A stretch of 64,000 nucleotides of DNA from Nitrospira sp. UBA5698 (GCA_002420115.1 DIHK01000042.1:112297-176296), one strand, 5' to 3'; counted from the stretch's first letter, positions 25,340 through 34,316 are shown. The notes: generated by a model from the sequence alone, not told the origin. Made by a program: numbers and translations.

Positions 25340-26779
25340 TTATCCTCCCGCACTCCCCACCGGCCCGCCCGGCTCCGTCATGCGCCACGGATCCAGAAGC
25401 TCCCCAAGCCGCTTCTCTGATAACACCTTCTGCTCTTTTGCCACCTGCCGAACAGTCTTCCCGGACTTGTAGGCGTCCTTTGCCAGTTTCGCCGCGGCTT
25501 CATACCCGATCTCCGGCGCCAACGCCGTGCACATGGCCAGACTTTCCTCAATAAGACTCTTGCAACGCTCTTCATTCGCCTTGATGCCTTCAATACATTT
25601 TGCAGAAAAGTTATTCGACGCCGTCGCAAGCAATTCGATCGACTGGAGCAGGTTATAGGCCATGACCGGCATCATCACAATCAGTTCAAAATTCGCCGCC
25701 TGCCCGCCCACCGTTACCGTGACATCGTTTCCAATGACCTGGGCACAGACCATCGTCACAGACTCGGCAATGACCGGATTGACCTTCCCCGGCATGATGG
25801 ATGACCCTGGTTGCGTCTCCGGTAGATTGATTTCCCCGAGCCCACAACGAGGACCGGACCCGAGCCAGCGAATGTCATTGGCAATCTTCATCAAGCTCAC
25901 CGCGACGTTTCGCAACTGCCCGCTTGCCTCGACCAGCGAGTCTTGCGCTGATTGAGCTTCAAAGTGATTCTTAGCTTCTTTGAAGGAACAGCCGGTCTCC
26001 TTCGAAATAATCGACATCACCTTTGCAGAAAACTTCGGATGACAGTTCAGCCCTGTCCCCACTGCAGTTCCACCCAAGGCCACTTCACTCAAGGCTGCCT
26101 GAGCTTGTGTGACGCGCTGAATACCGAGCTCAATCTGACGCGCATAGCCGCCGAATTCTTGTCCCAGGCGAACCGGGGTGGCGTCTTGGAGGTGCGTCCG
26201 TCCAATCTTGACGATCTTGTCGAACTCCTTCGCTTTGTTCTTCAAGGCCTTGTGCAGCCGAGTCAAGGCAGGAAGAAGCTGATGTTGCATCATCTCCGAC
26301 GCGGCGATATGAATGGCCGTGGGGATCACATCGTTGCTCGACTGCCCGAGATTGACATGGTCGTTCGGATGCACCAGCTTGCTGCCTCGCGCACCACCAA
26401 GCAATTCCGTGGCACGATTTGAGATAACCTCGTTGGTGTTCATGTTCGTGGATGTGCCGGAACCGGTCTGAAAAATATCCACGGGAAACTCGGCGTCCAG
26501 CTTGCCATCGACCACTTCCGTAGCCGCTTGTTTAATCGCCTCCGCCGGTTGTTTGTCCAACAACCCAAGGGCGTGGTTCACGGTCGCAGCCGCCCGTTTG
26601 ATCATGCCCATCGCCCGGATGACGGATCGCGGCATTCGAAGCGTGCTGATTGGAAAATTCTCGATGGCACGGGCAGTCTGCACTCCATAATAGGCTTCGA
26701 CTGGGACTGCTAGCTCCCCCATCGTATCTCGTTCGATGCGAGTGGCGGTTGACGGCTTCTTGCTCTGATCTTGTTTCAT
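25340..26779 (-). CDS. fumC: Fumarate hydratase, class II
   Basis: Interconverts fumarate and malate in the TCA cycle, in either direction. It has 479 residues. It shows the full family signature GSSIMPGKVNPVIAE with the catalytic-loop Ser, TGSGTSTNMNTNEVISNRA with substrate-binding residues, and KIGRTHLQDATPVRLGQEF with the conserved His. Class II needs no iron-sulfur cluster. The ATG at 26779 lies nine bases after GGAG; a TTG two codons earlier is less likely. It is a single gene, with vapBC upstream. Confidence 0.95.
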   Translation of the reverse strand: MKQDQSKKPSTATRIERDTMGELAVPVEAYYGVQTARAIENFPISTLRMPRSVIRAMGMIKRAAATVNHALGLLDKQPAEAIKQAATEVVDGKLDAEFPVDIFQTGSGTSTNMNTNEVISNRATELLGGARGSKLVHPNDHVNLGQSSNDVIPTAIHIAASEMMQHQLLPALTRLHKALKNKAKEFDKIVKIGRTHLQDATPVRLGQEFGGYARQIELGIQRVTQAQAALSEVALGGTAVGTGLNCHPKFSAKVMSIISKETGCSFKEAKNHFEAQSAQDSLVEASGQLRNVAVSLMKIANDIRWLGSGPRCGLGEINLPETQPGSSIMPGKVNPVIAESVTMVCAQVIGNDVTVTVGGQAANFELIVMMPVMAYNLLQSIELLATASNNFSAKCIEGIKANEERCKSLIEESLAMCTALAPEIGYEAAAKLAKDAYKSGKTVRQVAKEQKVLSEKRLGELLDPWRMTEPGGPVGSAGG

Positions 26780-26828
26780 ACACAATGCTCCATCTGTTGA
26801 TGTAGGGAATTCTTATGACTCGTGAGCC

Positions 26829-27272
26829 TTAGTCCAGATGCTTCTTTCGAAGCGGGTTCTGCCATTGCAGCTGAGAAAAGCGAGCAAAATCTCCGTCCGT
26901 ACTCTGGAGTATCAATCCATGTTCAATAGCAAGCGCAGCGAGATGAGCATCCGGAACGAGATTTGCTAGTGCCTCGGTGTCGTGGAGCAGTTCTCCCAAA
27001 ATAGCGGCATGACGATCTGTCGGCAACGGAATCCACACGGCTGGAATCGCCAACCACTCTTTGACCTGAGACCATGCCCCTCTGACGCTCAGCGGACGAT
27101 TGAAAGCCTTGGGATTGGTTCCTATTCGGATGAACGCAAGTAGGGTCGGCCAGGGAAGACCGACTCGCTTCCCGCTATTGAGTTGATCTTCTAACCAGTG
27201 ACGCGCGTGCTGATGCTGCGGATAATCTTTGATTTTTGCATAAAGTAGGAGATTGGCATCGATCAAGATCAC
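26829..27272 (-). CDS. vapC: PIN-domain ribonuclease toxin (VapC-like)
   Basis: A 147-residue PIN-domain protein beginning MILIDANLLLYA, with acidic active-site residues at Asp 5 and further ones around LVPDAHLAALAIEHG and STDGDFARF, the usual four-acid arrangement. VapC toxins cleave tRNA or rRNA. The start is GTG at 27272, and the GTGA overlap (27269-27272) couples it to the antitoxin gene. The long spacing before the first helix and the TNPKAF...PLSVRGAW region match the TA-type PIN subgroup rather than chromosomal maturation nucleases. Confidence 0.88.
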   Translation of the reverse strand: MILIDANLLLYAKIKDYPQHQHARHWLEDQLNSGKRVGLPWPTLLAFIRIGTNPKAFNRPLSVRGAWSQVKEWLAIPAVWIPLPTDRHAAILGELLHDTEALANLVPDAHLAALAIEHGLILQSTDGDFARFSQLQWQNPLRKKHLD

Positions 27273-27517
27273 TTCGTGTCTTCACCTTCGATCGTCGCAA
27301 GTACATCGGCAACATTGTCAAGATTTGGCAAACGCGGCCCAAGGGAAACTGCATGAAGGGTGTACCGCTTCGCCGGTTTCTTTTCCGGAGCCTCCAAGCG
27401 ATCAAGCCCGGCACGCAGGGCCGTATTCAGAGCCTCTTTAAAGGTCTGGTCCTGTCGCTTGCGAAAGCCCTCAAGTCGTGCGGCGATATCGCTGTCCAGG
27501 GTGATTGTGGTGCGCAT
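27269..27517 (-). CDS. vapB: Ribbon-helix-helix antitoxin of the VapBC module
   Basis: 82 residues. It begins MRTTITLDSDIAARLEGFRK, a ribbon-helix-helix DNA-binding start, followed by an amphipathic helix and a C-terminal tail that should wrap the toxin. The gene is first in the pair and overlaps vapC by four bases. There is no Shine-Dalgarno: the ATG falls about eight bases after the -10 box, so the mRNA may be leaderless. The product would neutralise VapC and repress its own promoter. Confidence 0.85.
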   Translation of the reverse strand: MRTTITLDSDIAARLEGFRKRQDQTFKEALNTALRAGLDRLEAPEKKPAKRYTLHAVSLGPRLPNLDNVADVLATIEGEDTK

Positions 27518-27524
27518 GCATCAA

Positions 27525-27553
27525 ATTATACGCATCATGATGACATCATGCAA
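27525..27553 (-). promoter_or_regulatory. vapBC promoter with operator palindrome in the spacer
   Basis: On the minus strand TTGCAT (27553-27548) and a perfect TATAAT (27530-27525) are 17 bases apart. The spacer contains ATGATG-T-CATCAT (27549-27537), a perfect inverted repeat well placed for repression by the antitoxin complex. The predicted start of transcription falls next to the antitoxin ATG at 27517. Confidence 0.65.
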
Positions 27554-27983
27554 CACGGTTCGCAGTCACAACTGCCTGACGCGACCCACCCGGAAGCACT
27601 GGCCATAATAAACGCAGTGCTTCGATTTTCACAAGTGCATGGACGGCAAACTCACCGCTGAGCCGTCAGCATACGTGCGCCACACATCTCCCCGGGACTC
27701 GCCCTCATCACAATCTGATCATCGACAGGTTGATAGTGCTGGCCAATCGCCTCTGGGAAATATCTCCAGCCTGAGTATGCTTATCCAAAACCGGCAATCA
27801 GAAGGCTCTGCAAGCTAAGAGATTACACGGAGGAAAACAGCTGAAGAGTGCGCACGGCAGGAGTGGCGGGTAATAGGCACTGAAATGCCAGATTCATGGA
27901 CAGAAATCTCACTATAATTATTTTGGCCATGAGCGCCCAGTTGCGAGAACATACACGACGAGTCTGGTACGGTTCTATAACTC
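27554..27983. other. Intergenic region without a recognisable gene
   Basis: 430 bases between the vapBC promoter and the small membrane protein gene. Short open frames exist but have no ribosome sites and no protein-like composition. I see no tRNA, repeat or strong hairpin here. Confidence 0.5.
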
Positions 27984-28247
27984 TCACATCCGAGTCACGT
28001 CTTGTTTGGCCCGATTCCCGCTCTCGACCTCTGGCTGAAACGCAAATGTGGTTTTGGGTGTCACAACATGGAATAACTGCAGAATGTCGATGCTCATCCC
28101 GACCAAGGCAAGAGACCATCCACCGACGATCATCCACCAAACCAATGAAAACATGTCCGAAGGCTGATCGAAGTTGAAGACCGCCACAATCCCTCCGAGT
28201 GCCAGCACCATCCCAACCGTCATTAGCACGTAACAGAGAATTTTCAT
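27984..28247 (-). CDS. Small two-helix membrane protein
   Basis: An 87-residue protein beginning MKILCYVLMTVGMVLALGGI with a second hydrophobic stretch at SLVWWMIVGGWSLALVGMSI and a polar C-terminal tail. An AGGAGG ribosome site precedes the ATG, so it is very likely expressed. Both termini would lie on the same side of the inner membrane. No family is recognised and no neighbour is close enough to suggest a role. Confidence 0.75.
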   Translation of the reverse strand: MKILCYVLMTVGMVLALGGIVAVFNFDQPSDMFSLVWWMIVGGWSLALVGMSIDILQLFHVVTPKTTFAFQPEVESGNRAKQDVTRM

Positions 28248-29330
28248 CCTCGCCTCCTCAAACCGGTCAAGTGTATGAACCAGTTCAACAGTCGAACGGA
28301 GAACCTACCTCCCTTCCCAGCGCCTGAATGGCGAACAACGCACGATACCCATTGGTGATTTGGGTGACCGCGAGATACGAAGTACCAACGGCACTCTACT
28401 CGATTCCACCACTAGTGCAATCCAGTAGAATGCCCCTACCCTATAGATCTGATTGGATCAGGATGGCCTTTGCACCGAATAGCCCAACCTACATCAATGC
28501 GAGACACCACTGCTGCAAGAACATTCGTCGCTCGTTCCTGCAATTGTAAGTTTCAGGTTTCATGTTCAACTTCTTAGGGCATGCAGCCCTGAAACGTGAA
28601 ACTTGCCTCCGTTGACCAAACTGGTTCACACGATCGGCAGGGCTTGAACAGTCGACAACGCTAGGGGTGCCTGAGAGTGTATCCGTCATGCACTGCAGCA
28701 AGATCCAACCTCACTGATTCACTTGCCGCAGCACTCGACACCTTCGCCCTCAGACGAACTCACCCTCTGCACCCGGAGAAACCATCAGAGGAAGAATCGC
28801 GCTTCTGACACAATGACTTCGGACCGCAATCTCTCCCCCCAGACAACTGCGCCATTTCTTTTGCCGTTCACCCAATCACTCCACAGCTCACCGCTCAGCA
28901 TCAGCCTCTGTCAGTACCGCATCGTCTCCTCCTATCCCGCCATGACCTCTATCCCTCTAAGGGGCTTCCCTCGCTGGTCAAAAACATTTACACTGTTGAA
29001 TTGCGTAAGAGCATGATCAGGACCAATCCCCTCGTTGATCGCATCTCATCACGTCATCGAGGATGTCACGAGATACTGGCTATTCGTGCAATGACTCTCG
29101 CAGTTAACGGCAACATCTCCTGCATCCTTGTCCAACCCACTGCATCCTGTTACGGATTGCCTGCTTATCGATAGATCCTCACATGAGCAAGAGATACCTG
29201 CGAGGGGTGGTGCGTCATGCAGGATTCCCCAGAACGAAATATTCAAACGAGATGATGTAGTCCGACATGCGGCGACCGGTGTGTAACGACAACATACATA
29301 ATCGCGGCAGCTTATAGGAAGGAGAAGTAG
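28248..29330. other. Long region without a gene, upstream of the trypsin-like protease
   Basis: Over a kilobase. The open frames present (for example 28723-29016) have skewed Ser/Pro/Arg-rich translations and no ribosome sites. The only structure I find is the hairpin element at 28548-28604. It may hold a long 5' regulatory region for the protease gene, an unrecognised RNA, or decayed sequence. Confidence 0.5.
28548..28604. repeat. TTTCA-word hairpin element, copy 1
   Basis: AAGTTTCAGGTTTCA (28548-28562) pairs with TGAAACGTGAAACTT (28590-28604) at 14 of 15 positions across a 27-base loop. It belongs to the same family as the elements at 31329, 33301, 33816 and 38072. Confidence 0.65.
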
Positions 29331-30557
29331 ATGAGGGAAAGATTATCTTCTGTCACACAACTGATCATGATACTTGGTTGTACCCTGACTATCGCGGCCA
29401 CATCCGTACAGGCTCAAGAAGTCATCACCAAAGGCGGCGCGACAGGGGTGAAGGTCACTCCAGGGAATACACAGAAGCTCGACTTTATCACAGCCAGGGT
29501 ACGTACCCTTCCCAAAGCTCCCATGAGCGTCTCGGCGCAGGCGGAACAGGATCTCATTCAAAATCTGGTTAATCAATTCCACTCACCCGCTCAAGCCTCC
29601 GCCGATGGCGATATCGGTGAAGCCCCTGGATTCGAAGGTGATGGGACCACCGATCCTGTCGAACTTGGCACTCCGCTGCTCACAGGTGATCCCCAGGAGG
29701 GGCTGGATTTCCAATCCCAACAGTTCGGCCAATCCAACTATCCCTTTACAACCGCACGAGCAGATCTTGCTTCAGGTCTGACGAACGTTCCGACTCCGAC
29801 GAATACGATGTATCCCTATCGAGCCACCGGCAAACTATTCTTCAAGATCGGCTCTGACACATTTGTGTGCTCCGGTTCACTGATCAAGCGGGGTCTGGTT
29901 GTCACCGCAGCCCACTGTGTCACCGACTATGGAACGAGGAAGCTCTTTACAAACTTTAAATTTGTCCCGGGGTATCGGCAAGGGCAAGCTCCCTACCGCG
30001 TATGGTCTGCGTCGCGAGTATGGGTCCCGACCAGATATTTCAACGGTGCAGTGACTCAATGTGCCCCCACGGCTCCCGGTGTGGTCTGCAAAGATGATGT
30101 TGCGGTCATCGAATTAGCTCCCCAAACAAATCCCACCTACCCCGGTACAAGTACGGGGTGGTATGGCTACAGGTGGAACCAGTGGGGGTTCACCAGTGCG
30201 GGCCTCACGCAAGTGACACAACTCGGCTATCCCGTCGCCCTTGACGGAGGACTTTTGATGCAAAGAACCGACTCACAGGGATTTGTCGCATCGACCACAC
30301 TCATGAGCAACACAATCATTGGGTCTTTGATGACAGGCGGGGCAAGCGGAGGGCCATGGCTCAATAATTTCGGGATTCAGCCCGTGGGCACCGGACCAGC
30401 AGGTACCTATGCCACTCCCAATATTGTGGTAGGCGTGACCAGTTGGGGCTACACCGATGCCACGATCAAACAGCAGGGAGCCAGTCCGTTCTCGAGCTCG
30501 AATATTGTGACATTAGTCAACAACGCTTGTGCCGGCTCCGACCCACGTTGTTTGTGA
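29331..30557 (+). CDS. Secreted trypsin-like serine protease
   Basis: A 408-residue exported protein with a signal peptide ending TSVQAQE. A propeptide-like region of about 130 residues, rich in Gly, Asp and Gln, precedes a chymotrypsin-fold domain. The catalytic triad is visible: VVTAAHCVTDYG (His about 195), CKDDVAVIEL (Asp about 256) and MTGGASGGPWLN (Ser about 339). Cysteine pairs flank the His loop. GGAAGGAG precedes the ATG. It would act in the periplasm or outside the cell. It stands alone after a long gene-free stretch and is convergent with hsp20. Confidence 0.88.
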   Translation: MRERLSSVTQLIMILGCTLTIAATSVQAQEVITKGGATGVKVTPGNTQKLDFITARVRTLPKAPMSVSAQAEQDLIQNLVNQFHSPAQASADGDIGEAPGFEGDGTTDPVELGTPLLTGDPQEGLDFQSQQFGQSNYPFTTARADLASGLTNVPTPTNTMYPYRATGKLFFKIGSDTFVCSGSLIKRGLVVTAAHCVTDYGTRKLFTNFKFVPGYRQGQAPYRVWSASRVWVPTRYFNGAVTQCAPTAPGVVCKDDVAVIELAPQTNPTYPGTSTGWYGYRWNQWGFTSAGLTQVTQLGYPVALDGGLLMQRTDSQGFVASTTLMSNTIIGSLMTGGASGGPWLNNFGIQPVGTGPAGTYATPNIVVGVTSWGYTDATIKQQGASPFSSSNIVTLVNNACAGSDPRCL

Positions 30558-30708
30558 GCGACACACTACCGAGCGATGAGGACTGCAATATTGGCAACCG
30601 TTCGAATGGCCCGACGACAAGCCGTCCGAAGAGCTGGTGAGATCTCCTCAGGGAATCAGGAAACTTTGGTTTTTCCAGGGGAATGAGGCCATTGTGGCCT
30701 GAAACGAA

Positions 30709-30736
30709 AACGGCCCGCCTTCTTAGGCGGGCCGTT
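30709..30736 (-). terminator. Strong rho-independent terminator downstream of hsp20
   Basis: AACGGCCCGCC and GGCGGGCCGTT form a perfect 11-base-pair stem around a six-base loop, followed on the minus strand by TTTTCGTTTC. It terminates hsp20, and may also stop transcripts of the convergent protease gene. Confidence 0.9.
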
Positions 30737-30765
30737 ATTCATGAGACCCTCTCTTCCCAGCAACC

Positions 30766-31215
30766 TTACGCCACCTTCACCTCAATAGCCTTCGGTTTGG
30801 CCTTCTCCGACTTCGGCAGATGGAGATTCAGCACCCCATCCTTAAACTCAGCCTTGACCTTCTCCTCATCGATCACATCGGGCAGCGAGAAGGTCCGGAC
30901 AAAGCTCCCGTACGAGCGCTCGATCCGATGGTATTTTTTCCCCTTCTCCTCCTTCTCGTATTTCCGTTCACCCTGGATCGTGAGCACGCCGTCCTCCAGC
31001 GTCACCTTCACGTCCTCTTTCTTCACATCGGGGATTTCAGCCTTGATCTGATACTCCCCTTCTGTCTCACTGATGTCGACCGACGGCGTCCAATCCGCCA
31101 CGACCATGGTTTCCTTACCAGTGGTACGCGGTGCGGCCGGACGAGCAAACATGCGATTCAACCGATCTGACACTTCTTCTAACTCTCGAAATGGATCCCA
31201 TCGTACGAGCGTCAT
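30766..31215 (-). CDS. Small heat shock protein, Hsp20/alpha-crystallin family
   Basis: A 149-residue ATP-independent holdase chaperone. The alpha-crystallin domain spans about residues 45-145: DWTPSVDISETEGEYQIKAE, IPDVKKEDVKVTLEDG and the conserved GVLNLHLPKSEKAK near the end. The N-terminus MTLVRWDPFRELEEVSDRLN is typical of bacterial class A proteins. AAGGAGGGTGCT lies before the ATG. A TTGACT box lies in the upstream gap, but no CIRCE element or clear sigma-32 promoter was found. Confidence 0.95.
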   Translation of the reverse strand: MTLVRWDPFRELEEVSDRLNRMFARPAAPRTTGKETMVVADWTPSVDISETEGEYQIKAEIPDVKKEDVKVTLEDGVLTIQGERKYEKEEKGKKYHRIERSYGSFVRTFSLPDVIDEEKVKAEFKDGVLNLHLPKSEKAKPKAIEVKVA

Positions 31216-31328
31216 AGCACCCTCCTTTATTAAACTTCTGGTTGTTTGCGCTGGCGCTGCGCCGATTCACCTGCTTGGTCAAGAGATAAATCTATCCAGC
31301 GAGAAGTCAAGAGTCTGGACGGGCGCCT

Positions 31329-31433
31329 GAGTTTGAGATTTCAGGCACGAGTTTCAGATTTCGAGCTTCATGTTGTCGGAAAACCTTAAACCTGAGACCT
31401 GAAACTTTGAACTTCAGATCTGAAGCTTGAAAC
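31329..31433. repeat. TTTCA-word hairpin element, copy 2
   Basis: About 105 bases made of repeated words such as GATTTCAGG, GAGTTTCAGATTTC, ACCTGAAACTTTGAAC and GCTTGAAACC in both orientations. The core TTCATGTTGTCGGAAAA recurs exactly, on the other strand, in the copy at 33301, so the two copies flank the citrate synthase gene as inverted repeats. Confidence 0.75.
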
Positions 31434-31508
31434 CATTGGGCCAAACCGCTACACGTGCGTGGAAGCGACGCGAGAACGCCCCAAAAGGACTGTTGCACCA
31501 TACTCAGG

Positions 31509-32642
31509 CTACCGCCGGTCGATCGGCACGTAGGGCCGGTTATGCTCGCCCGCATAGATTTGGTCTGGCCTAAATAGTTTATTTTCTCGCAACTGCTCTA
31601 ACCAGTGGGCCAACCAGCCCGACACCCGTGCCATGGCAAAGAGCGGCGTAAAAAGATCGACATCGATTCCCATCTTGTCGTAGATGATGCCGGAGTAGAA
31701 ATCGACGTTTGGATAGATACCCTTCTTGTTCAGTGATTCACCCGCCGTCTGTTCAACCTCCACCGCAACATCATACAGGGAGGAGCTGCCGCACTCCTTG
31801 AATAACCGCCGACAGAGTTCTTGTAGGACGGTGGCCCGAGGATCTTTGACCTTATAGACACGATGGCCAAACCCCATCAGTTTCTTCTTATTCTGCAGCG
31901 CTCGCTCAACATATGTCCGTGCGTTCTCAGTCGCGCCGATCTCCTTCAGCATCATCACCACTTCTTCGTTCGCTCCTCCGTGTAGAGGCCCCTTCAGGGC
32001 ACCGATCGATGAAGCCACGACGGTATAGGGATCGGCAAGCGTGGACGCCGTGACCAGCCCTGTAAAGGTGGAAGCATTCATGGTGTGTTCAGCATGAAGA
32101 ATCAGACAGTCATCGAAGATTTGCGCCCATAATGGCAGCGTGACTGACTCCGTCAGCATATACAAAAAGTTTTCGCTGAACCCGAGATCGTCCCGTGGCG
32201 GAATGGGATCGTCACCATGACGCAGGCGCGCCCAGGCCGCCACGATCGTCGGCAGCTTCGCCACGAGCCGGACAGCGCTCCAATAGTTGTTCTCGACGTC
32301 CTTGACGTTGCGACCAGGATAAAACATCCCGAGTGCCGCCACGGCCGCCTGCAGCGCATCCATGGGATGTCCTGTTTCAGGGAGACACTTCAGCAGATCG
32401 ATGATGCGAAACTTGATGCGCCGATGATGGGTGACATCGTCCGTCCATTCTTGAAATTCGCTCTTCGAGGGCAGATGGCCGAACAGGAGGAGATAGGTTG
32501 TTTCCAGGTACGATGAATCGGAGCAGAGCGTTTCCACTCGAATCCCACGATACTCCAGAATCCCACGCTCACCGTCGACATCGCTGATTGATGAGGTGGC
32601 AGCCGGCACTCCGGCAAGACCTGGCATGAAATCATGTGGCAT
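31509..32642 (-). CDS. gltA: Citrate synthase
   Basis: Condenses acetyl-CoA and oxaloacetate to citrate. It has 377 residues, the short form found in Gram-positives, archaea and many autotrophs, without the NADH-binding N-terminal extension of the E. coli enzyme. Active-site elements are present: ILHAEHTMNAST (His), GALKGPLHGGANEEV (His), LMGFGHRVYKVKDPRA and PNVDFYSGIIY with the catalytic Asp. The reading starts MPHDFMPGLAGV, with GGGAGG upstream. In a reductive-TCA organism this enzyme may serve in the oxidative direction or, reversibly, in citrate cleavage. Confidence 0.95.
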   Translation of the reverse strand: MPHDFMPGLAGVPAATSSISDVDGERGILEYRGIRVETLCSDSSYLETTYLLLFGHLPSKSEFQEWTDDVTHHRRIKFRIIDLLKCLPETGHPMDALQAAVAALGMFYPGRNVKDVENNYWSAVRLVAKLPTIVAAWARLRHGDDPIPPRDDLGFSENFLYMLTESVTLPLWAQIFDDCLILHAEHTMNASTFTGLVTASTLADPYTVVASSIGALKGPLHGGANEEVVMMLKEIGATENARTYVERALQNKKKLMGFGHRVYKVKDPRATVLQELCRRLFKECGSSSLYDVAVEVEQTAGESLNKKGIYPNVDFYSGIIYDKMGIDVDLFTPLFAMARVSGWLAHWLEQLRENKLFRPDQIYAGEHNRPYVPIDRR

Positions 32643-32822
32643 AGGGCCTCCCTCAGACGTAACAACAATAGATGAATACTATCGGTTTTCTTAACATCAT
32701 ACCGAAATCACCGCGATGCGTCATTCTTGCAATGGACCATGCTGCTTGGCATACTTCAGCTAGCAATACACCGTCACCAACGTGGACAGCCGGCAAGATA
32801 TGGGAAGGGGATTCGGACACAG

Positions 32823-33215
32823 ATGAACCGAGCGACCATCCTCATGGCGAGCCCTCTTCTCCTCGCCGCAAGCCTTGCGCCAACATTGCCCGCCTTAGCG
32901 GAAGAAAGTGTCCTTGCCTTCGCCGTCGTGAGCGAGGTTCCGAAGGACAGGACACGAGTTCCGGCCAAAGTGGCCATCGAGGGATCGGTCACCGATATGA
33001 TGCTCCTGGCCTCCGATCAGATCCTGTCGAATTTGGCCTGGAAGCAATTAGAATTCTGTCATGCCTTGAAGTTGGAAGGATTCAAAACCCCTGAAGGGCT
33101 TCGCGTCCACACCGTGCGCGCCATTGATGGCGCCATGTTACCGATGGTTCTGCAGGGGATTGAGGGAGATTGTCTGTTGAAAAAGGCCTTGGATGTTGCT
33201 CCCTTTGTCGACTAA
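32823..33215 (+). CDS. Exported small protein of unknown function
   Basis: A 130-residue protein with a signal peptide (ILMASPLLLAASLAPTLPAL, then AEES). The mature part is mixed alpha/beta (FAVVSEVPKDRTRVPAKVAI, SNLAWKQLEFCHALKLEG) with two cysteines, one near residue 80 and one near 120, which could pair in the periplasm. No family is recognised. It is divergent from citrate synthase and is followed directly by a truncated dispersed repeat and a hairpin element. The ATG at 32823 follows AAGGGGA at a somewhat long distance. Confidence 0.6.
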   Translation: MNRATILMASPLLLAASLAPTLPALAEESVLAFAVVSEVPKDRTRVPAKVAIEGSVTDMMLLASDQILSNLAWKQLEFCHALKLEGFKTPEGLRVHTVRAIDGAMLPMVLQGIEGDCLLKKALDVAPFVD

Positions 33216-33222
33216 CATCCCA

Positions 33223-33272
33223 CAAGATGTTGAAAAAGTCCTCCCGCGTCGTTCTCGCATCACTTTCTGAAG
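33223..33272 (+). repeat. Dispersed intergenic repeat, copy C (truncated)
   Basis: Begins CAAGATGTTGAAAAAGTCC and shares CGTCGTTCTCGCATC exactly with copy A. The similarity stops after about 50 bases, so only one end is present. Its translation (MLKKSSRVVLASLSEG) matches the frame of copies A and B. Confidence 0.65.
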
Positions 33273-33300
33273 GTGTGAAGCGGTTTAGGCAAACGGGTTC

Positions 33301-33390
33301 AAGTTCAAGATGCGGAGTTCAAAGTTTCACGTTGCAGGTTTCAAATTTTCCGACAACATGAAACTCGAAACCAGAAACTCGGGATCGAAG
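33301..33390. repeat. TTTCA-word hairpin element, copy 3
   Basis: Contains AAGTTCAAGATGCGGAGTTC, AAAGTTTCACGTTGCAGG and TTTTCCGACAACATGAA, then AAACTCGAAACC. On the opposite strand it aligns with copy 2 across nearly its whole length, including a 17-base exact core. Confidence 0.75.
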
Positions 33391-33434
33391 GAACAAACGA
33401 CGAGGTACGAGCCGGCGGCCGGAGACGACGCCGA

Positions 33435-33803
33435 TCAGGCCGCACAGTCGGGGCACTGCGTAGGTTCCGGATCGGACTCGCATTCTTCAGGTGTGAGAGG
33501 AAAGAGTATGTCACAGGACCGACAAGGACGAATCTCAAAGTAGGGAACGCCCTGGTCATCGATTTCGGTCGGAAGGAGGAGTTCACTCGGATCATATCCT
33601 ACCAACGCTTCATCACTGAACTTCACGACAGCGAGGCGGTCGTTGAAGGCTTCAAAGGCAGCTTCCTGACCTTTGCGAGTCAACACATGTCCCTGGACAA
33701 ATACCGGCTGCCCCCTGCGTTTGATACGAAGGTCTTTGAGGGTTCGTTGAGAGGACATCGCACAGGAAAATTGGCCGGCAGAACTGGTTCCAACCCAGGG
33801 CAT
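33435..33803 (-). CDS. Small protein with C-terminal cysteine pairs (zinc-ribbon-like)
   Basis: About 122 residues from ATG 33803, or 107 from ATG 33758; the first is preceded by GAGAG at a good distance, while the protein-like part begins SSQRTLKDLRIKRRGQPVFV. The C-terminus holds RPCRSCDILFP and TQCPDCAA, two CxxC pairs about 25 residues apart, so a zinc ribbon is likely. The middle, VKFSDEALVGYDPSELLLPT, is unrecognised. Hairpin elements lie on both sides. The function is unknown; a nucleic-acid-binding or small regulatory role is only a guess. Confidence 0.6.
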   Translation of the reverse strand: MPWVGTSSAGQFSCAMSSQRTLKDLRIKRRGQPVFVQGHVLTRKGQEAAFEAFNDRLAVVKFSDEALVGYDPSELLLPTEIDDQGVPYFEIRPCRSCDILFPLTPEECESDPEPTQCPDCAA

Positions 33804-33815
33804 AGCAGGACTCTC

Positions 33816-33888
33816 TTTCAAGTTTGACGTGTGAGATTTCAAGTTGTTCAGAAACCCAGTACCCGAAACCTCAAACTTGAAACCTGAC
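33816..33888. repeat. TTTCA-word hairpin element, copy 4
   Basis: Words TTTCAAGTTTGACG, GAGATTTCAAGTTG and CCTCAAACTTGAAACC alternate in orientation and can pair (TTTCAAGTTTG with CAAACTTGAAA). It lies between two divergent genes. Confidence 0.65.
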
Positions 33889-33952
33889 TGGTTGGGATCT
33901 ACCATGGACTCAAAACAACGTCAAGGCGGACACTTTTTACCAAGGAGTTAGT

Positions 33953-34303
33953 ATGGCGGATATCACGATCTATCACAAACCGACGTGCACAACCTGCCGC
34001 CAGGCAGTTCAACGGCTGAAGGACAGCGGCAAGCCCTTCACCGCCATCAATTACTACGAACAATCGTTCACAAAATCTCAACTCAAGAAGCTGCTCAAGA
34101 AAGCCGGACTCTCTCCTCGAGACGTGCTTCGGACCAAGGAAGAGATCTATCAGGAGCTGGGACTCTCGAAAAAGCAGCTGTCCGACGATGAACTACTTGA
34201 TTTGATGGTCCAATATCCGGATTTGATTCAACGACCAATCGTCGAAAAAGGAGACCAGGCAATTCTGGCACGGCCGGCGGAATCGATCGAGAAACTCTTG
34301 TAG
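33953..34303 (+). CDS. ArsC/Spx-family thioredoxin-fold protein
   Basis: A 116-residue protein that opens ADITIYHKPTCTTCRQAVQR with a CxxC pair at about residues 12-15, and continues with the ArsC-fold features LLKKAGLSPRDVLRTKEE and PDLIQRPIVEKGD. The RPIV segment is where family members hold substrate or partner. Arsenate reductases of this type use one catalytic Cys and the CxxC form is closer to the YffB/Spx-like group, so arsenate reduction is not assured; a general thiol-redox or regulatory role is as likely. AAGGAG precedes the ATG. Confidence 0.82.
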   Translation: MADITIYHKPTCTTCRQAVQRLKDSGKPFTAINYYEQSFTKSQLKKLLKKAGLSPRDVLRTKEEIYQELGLSKKQLSDDELLDLMVQYPDLIQRPIVEKGDQAILARPAESIEKLL

Positions 34304-34316
34304 CGATGGTAGAGCC

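Noticed and set aside
28723..29016. 97-codon frame in the gene-free region
   Set aside because: Ser/Pro/Thr-rich composition, no ribosome site, no neighbour in the same direction; looks like a chance frame.
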